Below are positions 25,849-31,804 of a stretch of DNA of 31,804 nucleotides, one piece after another. The notes below the pieces were generated by a model. The model did no database searches and was not told where the DNA came from. It saw nothing but the letters and a program-made list of their open reading frames with translations. The stretch comes from an uncultured Christensenella sp. (GTDB taxonomy: Bacteria; Bacillota; Clostridia; Christensenellales; Pumilibacteraceae). The position numbers were made by a program, and so were the translations under genes. Position 1 is the first letter of the stretch. Each line of letters starts with the position of its first letter. Where the stretch lies: positions 1 to 31,804 of the forward strand of contig CAJUBY010000021.1 in assembly GCA_910585055.1 (NCBI GenBank), given 5' to 3'.

Positions 25849-25879
25849 AGCCGTGCCATTTGTTTTAAACGGCACGGCT
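25849..25879 (-). terminator. Inverted repeat, terminator-like on the minus strand (unit 1)
   Basis: AGCCGTGCC (25849-25857) pairs with GGCACGGCT (25871-25879), extended inside by TTT/AAA. On the minus strand a TTTT run follows the stem; on the plus strand no T run follows. Confidence 0.5.
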
Positions 25880-25999
25880 GCTACCGCTTATCACTTAACA
25901 CAGGCAAAGAATCTAACCCTTGCCCACCGTTAAAATTGGCAACGTAACAATCAATTGTAGTGCATACGTAGCCGATTATTTAATTATCTCTGACAATTA

Positions 26000-26008
26000 T
26001 GTTAAAAT
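26000..26008 (+). promoter_or_regulatory. Extended -10 promoter of XRE gene copy 2
   Basis: Exact repeat of the element at 25432-25440, 568 bp further on. Confidence 0.45.
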
Positions 26009-26026
26009 ATTTATGGAGAGTGAAAA

Positions 26027-26254
26027 ATGATAACAATTGAACAAATTCAAGTAAAATTGGCAGATGCCATTAAACAAAACAAGATGTCGCAAATTGAGAT
26101 TGCTCATCGTTTAAACGTAAATCCTGCTACAATTTCTCATTACATACACGGAACTAAATTGCCTGCATTGGAAACATTTGCAAATCTGTGCGATATATTA
26201 AATATCGACACTAATTATATACTTTGTATAGACGATAATAAAAAGGATAACTAG
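26027..26254 (+). CDS. XRE family regulator, duplicate copy 2
   Basis: Identical to copy 1 over the whole 75 residues, all 228 coding bases, and the flanking promoter and ribosome binding site. Because both copies have the same upstream DNA, both should be expressed alike, and any autoregulatory site is also doubled. Downstream the next gene (Bro-N) runs the other way. Confidence 0.88.
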   Translation: MITIEQIQVKLADAIKQNKMSQIEIAHRLNVNPATISHYIHGTKLPALETFANLCDILNIDTNYILCIDDNKKDN

Positions 26255-26416
26255 CCGTAAATACTTTACTGCCGCTCCGAGCGCAAATGCAGAATCACAG
26301 CGAAAACGTACAAGCTAATATCCTTCCCTGCTTTTTTATTTATACATATCGATATTTGCTTTAACGTTACATATCATTTACTTTGTCGCAGCGCGTTTGT
26401 AATGACACAATGTAAA

Positions 26417-26447
26417 AGCCGTGCCATTTGTTTTAAACGGCACGGCT
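26417..26447 (-). terminator. Inverted repeat, terminator-like on the minus strand (unit 2)
   Basis: Exact copy of the 25849-25879 stem. It lies about 100 bp past the stop of the minus-strand Bro-N gene and could end its transcript before it runs antisense through the XRE copies. Confidence 0.5.
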
Positions 26448-26479
26448 GCTACCGCTTATCACTTAACACAGGCAAAGAA

Positions 26480-26552
26480 TCTAACCCTTGCCCTCCGTTA
26501 AAATTGACTACGCGAAAATTCAATTGCAGTGCATACGTAGCCGATCATTTAC
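26480..26552. repeat. Third, diverged copy of the repeat-unit start
   Basis: About 73 bp match the first part of the 568-bp unit at roughly 85% (TCTAACCCTTGCCC, CCGTTAAAATTG, AGTGCATACGTAGCCGAT, ATTTA). The end of this copy overlaps the Bro-N stop codon. After it the sequence diverges. Confidence 0.7.
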
Positions 26553-27423
26553 CGTCGTTATTGCCCGTATCTTCGTTTGCCGATATTTGTTCTATCCCCG
26601 ACGGAGCTACTTCGAGCGACGGTTTATCCGCGGCGTTTGCCGAAGATATTGCGGATCTTCCCGTCCTGCTCTCTATATCCAAACGCGCGTTTTTTGCGAC
26701 GCTTCCGCCTTCCCTTGCAATATTACGGCTTTCTACGAACGTAGTAGGTTTTTCTATTTGGGAAATTTGTGTAGTCGTCACTTCCGCAAGCATGTTTAAA
26801 ACAAGCTCCAAGTCGGTCATATTGTCGCGCAGACTTTCTTTCTTTAATCCCTTATGATCCTTGTATTCGCGTACCGAAAGTCCGCTCCACGCCTTTGTCA
26901 TTTCGTCGGTCAGTATAGCGTATTCCTTTTCTTTGGTGACGCCGCGCGCCTGCCACTCGTCGGTAAGACTTTTACGTACTTTTATGGACATCATTCGCTG
27001 CGTTATCCAGTCTTCCGGATAACCTTTTTGACGGTAATATTCCACTCCGCGAGTAAACGCCTTTTCTGGATCGGCTATCTCGTCGAGCCGTTCGCTCCCC
27101 ACTTGCGCAAGCCACAGCTTAAAAGGTTCGGCTTTGGGCGACGGAACGGACTGAATAAGCCGCAATATCCCTTTGGTGTCAAGCACATCGGTATCACGCA
27201 TTTTTCCGTCTGCGGCTTGCATTTTCAACCCGTGACAATTTGTCACGGTTTCATTTCCCTCCGCTTTTAACCGTTGTTTCAGTTTCCGCCAATATGCTTG
27301 CGGATCTTTACTGTCCGTCAAGACCGCCACAACGTCTACTACAGAAAAATACCACTCTTCCTCGTCGGGATCCCACAACGTCCGTACTTGCTTGCTTTCG
27401 AATACCTTTATCTTGTTTTCCAT
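26545..27423 (-). CDS. Bro-N domain (DinD/antirepressor-like) protein
   Basis: The protein has 292 residues. The N-terminal 110 or so form a Bro-N domain (VRTLWDPDEEEWYFSVVDVVAVLTDS, YWRKLKQRL, LIQSVPSPKAEPFKLWLAQVG). The C-terminal part (TKAWSGLSVREYKDHKGLKKESLRDNM, then NIAREGGSVAKNARLDIESRTGRS) matches the pattern of DinD-like proteins of gut bacteria and phages. Bro-N proteins bind DNA and often act as phage antirepressors; DinD-type members are SOS-linked in E. coli. GAGAGG lies 8 nt before the ATG, and a strong promoter lies upstream. It faces the XRE repressor copies, consistent with a regulatory patch of prophage origin. Its actual target is unknown. Confidence 0.85.
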   Translation of the reverse strand: MENKIKVFESKQVRTLWDPDEEEWYFSVVDVVAVLTDSKDPQAYWRKLKQRLKAEGNETVTNCHGLKMQAADGKMRDTDVLDTKGILRLIQSVPSPKAEPFKLWLAQVGSERLDEIADPEKAFTRGVEYYRQKGYPEDWITQRMMSIKVRKSLTDEWQARGVTKEKEYAILTDEMTKAWSGLSVREYKDHKGLKKESLRDNMTDLELVLNMLAEVTTTQISQIEKPTTFVESRNIAREGGSVAKNARLDIESRTGRSAISSANAADKPSLEVAPSGIEQISANEDTGNNDGK

Positions 27424-27443
27424 TGTAAATACCTCTCGAAAAT

Positions 27444-27472
27444 ATTATAGCATAAACCGACGTAAAATTCAA
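27444..27472 (-). promoter_or_regulatory. Sigma-A promoter of the Bro-N gene
   Basis: On the minus strand TTGAAT (27467-27472), 17-bp spacer, perfect TATAAT (27444-27449) with a TGc extension. No LexA-like box was noticed. Confidence 0.75.
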
Positions 27473-27574
27473 TACTCTACGCCATTTCGAGTCGCGTCTG
27501 AAAATTCAAGAACAAAAAGCTTTTGAATGGTCGGCGAAACGTGAACTCGCAAAAGTTAATTATCGTATACATTC

Positions 27575-27933
27575 CTACGCGATTTCTGTAACCATATAAA
27601 GTTCAATTCCCACGGATATACAACCGGCGAATTTAAAAGCTATATCTTTAGTGCATATGTTCCGCCGTATCTACCCGATTTTGATATAATACCTATTGAA
27701 TTTGTCTTATCTATCCATTCTTGTGCCGTCAGTACAAACGAGTTTTCACCCGCCATTTCTTTAATGATACCGAATTCGGTAACATTAAAATCAGGATTTT
27801 GCAATGTCTCCCACTGCCCCAAAAATCCGATCGTCGAATTGTTCCGCAACCAATGCGCAATAACCGATCCCGAATGATCGGGATTCTTCGCTTTTGCCAA
27901 ATCCGATAAACAAATATAATCGGTTGCGTCCAC
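27575..27933 (-). pseudogene. KilA-N domain protein, frameshifted remnant
   Basis: The open part (27640-27933) reads DATDYICLSDLAKAKNP, then HWLRNNSTIGFLGQWETLQNPDFN and GIISKSGRYGGTY: the KilA-N DNA-binding domain of phage and gut-bacterial proteins. Right after GGTYA the frame slips by one base. The expected continuation (KDIAFKFAGCISVGIELYMV) is found in the next frame and stops at 27575. One missing base in GCA-C-TAAAGAT explains it. The N-terminal end is also broken: the frame has a TAA just upstream of a weak GTG, while KEFISAIGR precedes it in another frame. An intact relative would be about 250-280 residues. Probably non-functional. Confidence 0.75.
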
Positions 27934-28131
27934 CTGCCTATAGCGGATATAAACTCCTTGTACTTACGACTCGTTGCTTGTCCTCCGTAGTTTTTACAAC
28001 GCCGTGCTTTGGTATAATAATTAGTTTTATAAAATTCACTTATCGATGCGCTAAACATATGTTCCGAAAAATTACAGCGTATATGCCTACCGCACAGTTG
28101 CCAAATTTTAAAGCGACAAAGTCCGTTATAT

Positions 28132-28166
28132 AAAAAACGCACCTGCCGACGGCAAATGCGATTTTT
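28132..28166 (-). terminator. Rho-independent terminator of pyrG
   Basis: On the minus strand CGCA-TT-TGCC-GTC-GGCA-GG-TGCG is followed by a run of six T, 20 bp past the pyrG stop. T residues also lie on the other side, so it may act in both directions. The 27973-28131 gap upstream holds nothing I can assign. Confidence 0.8.
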
Positions 28167-28185
28167 ACGGTATTTTCTATTTAAA

Positions 28186-29754
28186 TTATTTCGTGCCGAC
28201 GGCTTTTATAAATTCGGCAAACAACGGGTGCGTTGTCAAAAGTCTCGATCTGTATTCGGGGTGGAACATGGTGCCGATAAAGAACTTGTTTGTCGGGATC
28301 TCGAACGCTTCCGGCACACCCGTCGGCGAATGCGCCGAAAACACAAGCCCGTTGCGCAAAAACAGCTGTTCGTACGTCGCAGAAAAATCGAATCTGTGAC
28401 GGTGGCGTTCCGTGACCATTTGCTCGCCGTAGATCCTGCTTAAATACGTGCCGGGGGTTATCATCGTAGGAAACGAGCCTTTTTTGAGCATGGGCGGCTC
28501 GATGCTGCTTACGACGCCGTACGGCGTATCGGGAGCAAACTCCTGCGAGTCCGCGCCGGTCATATTGCACACGTCGCGCGCAAACTCTATTATCCCGGCT
28601 TCCGCGCCGAGACCGATCATAAGACACGGCACGTCGTTTTCGCGCGCGTATTTAGCCGCCGCGATCTTGCCGTCAAAGCCGCGCACGCCGAACCCGGGCG
28701 CGATAACTATTCCGTTATAACCGCCGAGTATGTCGGGGTCTTCCACGACTTTCGCGCTGGACACGAGCGCGATGTCCACCGCTTCGTTTTTAAGCAGTCC
28801 GGCGGTAGTAAGCGCGTCGGTTATCGATTGATACGCCGTCGCTTTTTCTACGTACTTGCCTACCACGGCGACCTTCAGCCGCGTCGTTTCGTTTTTAGCC
28901 GCATCGGCGCGAGCGCACATGTCGCGCCAAGCGTCGAGCTGCGGTTCGCGCTCCTCCATTTTCAATTTCTTTAACGCGACGCTCTCGAACCCTTGTTCGT
29001 GGAGCTTTAACGGCACCTGATACAAATTATCGGTAGTAACGCTTTCGATTATGCCGGCTCGGTCGACATTGCAGAACAGCGACAGTTTCTTTTTGGCGCC
29101 GTCGTCGAGCGGTTCGTCGGAACGGCAAACTATTATATCGGGCTGTATACCTATATTCTGCAGTTCTTTTACGGAGTTTTGAGTGGGTTTTGTCTTATGC
29201 TCGCCGCTCATTTCTATTATAGGCACATAGGTAATGTGTATGTACACTGCGTTACCTTTGCCCAATTCGCCGCGGCACTGCCGGATCGCTTCTAAATACG
29301 GATGGTTCTCTATATCGCCGACTACGCCGCCTATCTCGCACACCACGACGTCCGTTTCGGGACGATCAAGCGTATAAAGCGTGCGCTTGATCTCGTCCGT
29401 TATGTGCGGAACTACCTGAACCGATTCGCCGTCGTATGCGCCGTCGCGCTCGCGTTTGATAACGGACGAATATATCTTGCCGCTGGTGATATTGCTGTTT
29501 TCGGACAGATCCTGATCCAAAAACCGTTCGTAATGCCCTATTACGAGATCTCCCTCGCCGCCGTCTTCGGTGACGAAAACTTCGCCGTGCTGGTACGGAC
29601 TTAAATACAGCGAATCGACGTTGAAATACGGATCGAACTTGACCATATCAACTTTATAGCCCTGCGCCTTGATGAGCATAGCCATGCTCGCCGCAGTTAT
29701 ACCTTTTCCCAAGCCCGACACCACGCCGCCGGTAACGAAAATAAATTTTGACAT
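28186..29754 (-). CDS. pyrG: CTP synthase with the glutaminase nucleophile Cys replaced by Gly
   Basis: The protein has 522 residues. The N-terminal amidoligase domain is intact: ATP loop GGVVSGLGKGITAAS, KFDPYFNVD, SPYQHGEVFVTEDGGEGD, GHYERF, CEIGGVVGDIE and KTKPTQNSVKEL. It converts UTP to CTP with ATP and ammonia. The C-terminal class I glutamine amidotransferase domain keeps the PGFGVRG oxyanion loop and the His/Glu pair (FHPEY, H498 and E500). The nucleophile motif GICLGMQ is MIGLGAE, so residue 381 is Gly (codon GGT at 28612-28614) where E. coli has C379. Glutamine hydrolysis should therefore be lost, leaving use of free ammonia or another ammonia source. The start fits the family N-terminus. 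The HEPN gene lies 53 bp upstream on the same strand, and a terminator follows. Confidence 0.95.
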   Translation of the reverse strand: MSKFIFVTGGVVSGLGKGITAASMAMLIKAQGYKVDMVKFDPYFNVDSLYLSPYQHGEVFVTEDGGEGDLVIGHYERFLDQDLSENSNITSGKIYSSVIKRERDGAYDGESVQVVPHITDEIKRTLYTLDRPETDVVVCEIGGVVGDIENHPYLEAIRQCRGELGKGNAVYIHITYVPIIEMSGEHKTKPTQNSVKELQNIGIQPDIIVCRSDEPLDDGAKKKLSLFCNVDRAGIIESVTTDNLYQVPLKLHEQGFESVALKKLKMEEREPQLDAWRDMCARADAAKNETTRLKVAVVGKYVEKATAYQSITDALTTAGLLKNEAVDIALVSSAKVVEDPDILGGYNGIVIAPGFGVRGFDGKIAAAKYARENDVPCLMIGLGAEAGIIEFARDVCNMTGADSQEFAPDTPYGVVSSIEPPMLKKGSFPTMITPGTYLSRIYGEQMVTERHRHRFDFSATYEQLFLRNGLVFSAHSPTGVPEAFEIPTNKFFIGTMFHPEYRSRLLTTHPLFAEFIKAVGTK

Positions 29755-29782
29755 GATATTAAAGCGAAATGCTTCTCCTCCT
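29755..29782 (-). promoter_or_regulatory. Distant Shine-Dalgarno with intervening mini-hairpin before pyrG
   Basis: A perfect AGGAGG (29777-29782) lies 22 nt from the pyrG ATG, too far for normal use, and nothing nearer resembles a site. The gap contains AAGC-atttc-GCTT; if this folds, the effective spacing drops to about 9 nt. Confidence 0.35.
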
Positions 29783-29807
29783 ATTGTCTTATGATCACAT
29801 GCCGACG

Positions 29808-31736
29808 TTACTTCGACATAGAAAATCCGATTTCTTTAAGCTTTCTCGCATTGTATTCGACCGTGTTTAGCAGATTGTCAAATATGCGCTTTGCCGTAGC
29901 GCGGTCCGGAATCGAACGCGACACATTGCTGTCCGTATTGTCCGAATGCGCAAAAAAGTTACGCTGCGAGAAATATTCGGTATAAAGAGATACAAGCACT
30001 TCCGCATAAATGACGCTGCCTATGCGCTGCGTATATCCCGACTTTAGGATATATCTGCCGCTGTCGTCTTTATCGAACGCCTGACCTATCATTTTTACCT
30101 TTATCCCTTCCGCCGACTGCAGATCGAACACGAACCTTTCCAGACCGCGGAAAGCAGGCACGAGCAATACGGAATAATCGGATAAACGCAGATCGGACTG
30201 ACCGAAGTCGTGTATGCCGTACGAAAAATCTATCCGCGACTGTTCCGACAGAAATTCAAACGCATTCGGCAACCGTTTTTTCAGTTTGTTCTGCACGTCC
30301 GAAACTTTGGTCTCGGTCTTGCCGTTTGCATCGGTGTTTACATAATTTTCCAGCGCCGACGAATAATCCGTGTCGTAACTTACCTGCGACATCACTTCGC
30401 CGAACAGCTCCGACCGCTTGCCCTGAAGTTGCAACGTCATGCGCTTTGTCGCATATCTCAACAATACCTTTTGCCCTGCGCCGTCCGTGACCGTAAAGTT
30501 CTTAATTTCCTGCGGCGTACCCGAAAAATCTGTGCCTTCCGCAGTAACGTTCTTTCCGTGCGCACGCAGACGCTTTACCGCGCCGTTAAGCGCGTCGGGC
30601 GTAAAATTCTTTACCGAATAACCGTTTTTATATTCGGGCGCAGACTTTTCGGCGACATTTTCGGCGCCGCTTACATAATCGTTTTGAGCTTTTTGGATCT
30701 TGGGCGGTCTGCCGCGTTTACGCTTTTCGGGCGGCACGGTCTGTTCGACAGGCGGCTTTTCCTTGGGCGGTCTGCCGCGCTTGCGTTTTTCGGGAGACGG
30801 CGCGTCGCCGTATCCGTTTTGCGTGCGCGTGTTTATTTTAAACTCCGCACCGACCGTTTTTCCGTCGTCTTCCGTTCCGAACGATATGACCGCTTTACGC
30901 GGCGCACCGGCGGACCGCGCGCCGACAGATATAGATATGCCGGCGCGTCTGTCGTTGTCCGAGCTGTGTTCGGTCTGCTGCTTATCCGCTCGTATCGGCA
31001 TTTTTACGAATCCGCGATCTGACGGAGACATGTACGGTTGCGAAACAGTATCCAAAGCATTGCGGCCCGCGTACGCCGACGGACTTTCGTATCCTTTATT
31101 GCCCATATCGTTTATTACTTTGCTTTCGCCGTACGACGGTAACGGACGCTTTTTAACGATCTGCGGCGGATAGATGACATTCGGGTCGTCGAACACGTCG
31201 CCACGCTCGCGCACCGGCGTGTTTACACGTTCTGTTCTTTTTTTGCTCGTCTGAGGCGGATAGATCTCGTCCGTCGATATAACGGCGCCTTTAGACGATA
31301 CAAACAGTGTGGGAACCGGCGCGAACTCGCTTCTGCGCTTTATGCTTTCCGGAGAAACAAACAGCTTTGCACGCATACTCGAATCTCCGAAACTCTTTAC
31401 GTCGGCGGCAGGCGTACGTTTTACCAAATTTTTTATAGGGACAGTGCCCTGCGACGGGACCGTAGAACTTTTAACCGTTTTTGCCTGCGGCGAAAACAGA
31501 TCGAGCAGCATCTTTGCATGGTCGCTCCGTCCCGTTATGGACAAAATATTGGCAGTGGTATCGTAAACCAAAGCCACTCGGCTGTCGTCCGCCAAAAACG
31601 AATACCTGTCGTAATGCGATCTTTCAGTCGCTTTTACGGTTCCGTTGGGTACGAACAAACCGGTGTCTATCTTTTCGATAAACTCCGCCACTTCGCCCTG
31701 CAAGCACGGCGAAATATTATACCTTACATTTTCCAT
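29808..31736 (-). CDS. RnlA/LsoA-like HEPN ribonuclease protein with AT-hook linker
   Basis: The protein has 642 residues; GGAGA lies 5 nt before the ATG. The N-terminal 90 residues look like an RnlA-type TBP-like domain (ALVYDTTANILSITG). A Pro/Lys-rich, probably disordered linker (about 95-370) follows. It has a repeated IYPPQ-x-x-KKR motif (near 157 and 188) and two AT-hook motifs EKRKRGRPPK (about 316-345). A second TBP-like domain (KRMTLQLQGKRSELFGEV) follows, then a C-terminal helical domain with LERFVFDLQSAEG, KMIGQAFDKDDSGRYILK and SQRNFFAHSDN. The last holds the HEPN catalytic pattern R592-x4-H597, as in E. coli RnlA. RnlA is an mRNA-cleaving toxin of about 357 residues; the extra length is the linker. 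No RnlB-like antitoxin is visible. pyrG follows 53 bp downstream. AT hooks bind the minor groove of AT-rich DNA in eukaryotic proteins; DNA or chromatin targeting here is inference. Confidence 0.65.
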   Translation of the reverse strand: MENVRYNISPCLQGEVAEFIEKIDTGLFVPNGTVKATERSHYDRYSFLADDSRVALVYDTTANILSITGRSDHAKMLLDLFSPQAKTVKSSTVPSQGTVPIKNLVKRTPAADVKSFGDSSMRAKLFVSPESIKRRSEFAPVPTLFVSSKGAVISTDEIYPPQTSKKRTERVNTPVRERGDVFDDPNVIYPPQIVKKRPLPSYGESKVINDMGNKGYESPSAYAGRNALDTVSQPYMSPSDRGFVKMPIRADKQQTEHSSDNDRRAGISISVGARSAGAPRKAVISFGTEDDGKTVGAEFKINTRTQNGYGDAPSPEKRKRGRPPKEKPPVEQTVPPEKRKRGRPPKIQKAQNDYVSGAENVAEKSAPEYKNGYSVKNFTPDALNGAVKRLRAHGKNVTAEGTDFSGTPQEIKNFTVTDGAGQKVLLRYATKRMTLQLQGKRSELFGEVMSQVSYDTDYSSALENYVNTDANGKTETKVSDVQNKLKKRLPNAFEFLSEQSRIDFSYGIHDFGQSDLRLSDYSVLLVPAFRGLERFVFDLQSAEGIKVKMIGQAFDKDDSGRYILKSGYTQRIGSVIYAEVLVSLYTEYFSQRNFFAHSDNTDSNVSRSIPDRATAKRIFDNLLNTVEYNARKLKEIGFSMSK

Positions 31737-31804
31737 TATATCTCCGCTGATATATTCGATAATTCCTTTTCATACGTTTCATTCGACGCTTTATTACTTG
31801 TATA
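31736..31804 (-). CDS. Possible C-terminus of an upstream gene overlapping the HEPN start
   Basis: One frame is open from the window edge for 22 codons, ending in TAA that overlaps the HEPN ATG by one base (TAATG). The residues (EKELSNISAEI at the end) look like a helical tail. A one-base overlap is typical of translationally coupled genes. A second frame is also open here, so chance is possible. If real, this upstream gene is the natural candidate for a partner or antitoxin. Confidence 0.35.
   Translation of the reverse strand, partial: YTSNKASNETYEKELSNISAEI

Larger units (their letters stand above)
25344..26479. repeat. Perfect tandem duplication, two 568-bp units
   Basis: Unit 1 is 25344-25911 and unit 2 is 25912-26479. 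I compared them base by base and found no difference. Each unit holds promoter, XRE gene and an inverted repeat. A third copy begins at 26480 with the same 14 bases and then diverges. Sequence upstream of unit 1 (about 25255-25343) is a diverged version of the unit's end. Very recent duplication or gene conversion is implied, unless it is an assembly artefact. Confidence 0.92.

Noticed and set aside
25459..26254. CRISPR array or type II antitoxin pair
   Set aside because: Only two long identical units, each with a full gene and no spacers; no toxin gene adjoins the regulators in the same operon.
25344..26552. Integron-like gene cassettes with attC sites
   Set aside because: The repeated boundary contains TCTAAC, but no matching GTTRRRY partner at attC distance and no integrase are present; simple tandem duplication explains it.

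Overview
The window looks like chromosomal DNA of an anaerobic, low-to-mid GC Bacillota (Clostridia-like) bacterium. The evidence is a fused flavoprotein-rubredoxin, a large fused acyl-CoA dehydratase activase/dehydratase-like protein, strong GGAGG-type ribosome binding sites, and many near-consensus sigma-A promoters (TTGACA, 17 bp, TATAAT-like). No taxonomic assignment was computed. Genes end in TAA, TAG or TGA, so the standard stops apply.

Layout. 1-2751 (minus): a phosphoglucomutase/phosphomannomutase gene followed by a divergent glutamine synthetase cut by the window edge. 2977-3741 (minus): a small lipoprotein gene with promoter, RBS and lipobox intact but two in-frame TAA codons. 3913-15051 (minus): one 3712-residue cell-surface protein with signal segment, glycine-rich domain, about 16 tandem beta-sandwich-like modules, an embedded zinc-ribbon motif, a C-terminal membrane helix and a Pro/Gln-rich cytoplasmic tail. 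15076-15508: promoter with direct repeats, inverted repeats and a terminator. 15509-15593 (minus): tRNA-Leu(CAG) with its own promoter. 15681-16328 (minus): high-molecular-weight rubredoxin. 16637-24020 (plus): activase fusion, purA (adenylosuccinate synthetase) and an ABC exporter.

24543-27970 is an AT-richer accessory patch that looks like a decayed prophage or mobile-element regulatory region. It holds a small unknown gene divergent from an XRE-type repressor with two palindromic operators between them, a perfect 568-bp tandem duplication carrying two identical XRE regulators, a Bro-N antirepressor-like gene, and a frameshifted KilA-N pseudogene.

28186-31804 (minus): a CTP synthase whose glutaminase nucleophile is glycine instead of cysteine. 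It is preceded by a 642-residue protein resembling the RnlA/LsoA HEPN ribonuclease toxins, with a long linker carrying two AT-hook motifs, and by the possible end of one more overlapping gene.

The most unusual points are: (1) the AT-hook-bearing RnlA-like HEPN protein in an apparent operon with pyrG; (2) the Cys-to-Gly CTP synthase; (3) the zinc ribbon and Pro/Gln-rich tail of the giant surface protein; (4) the exact tandem duplication of an XRE gene. Long open frames antisense to the giant gene, the activase and purA are treated as codon-bias shadows.
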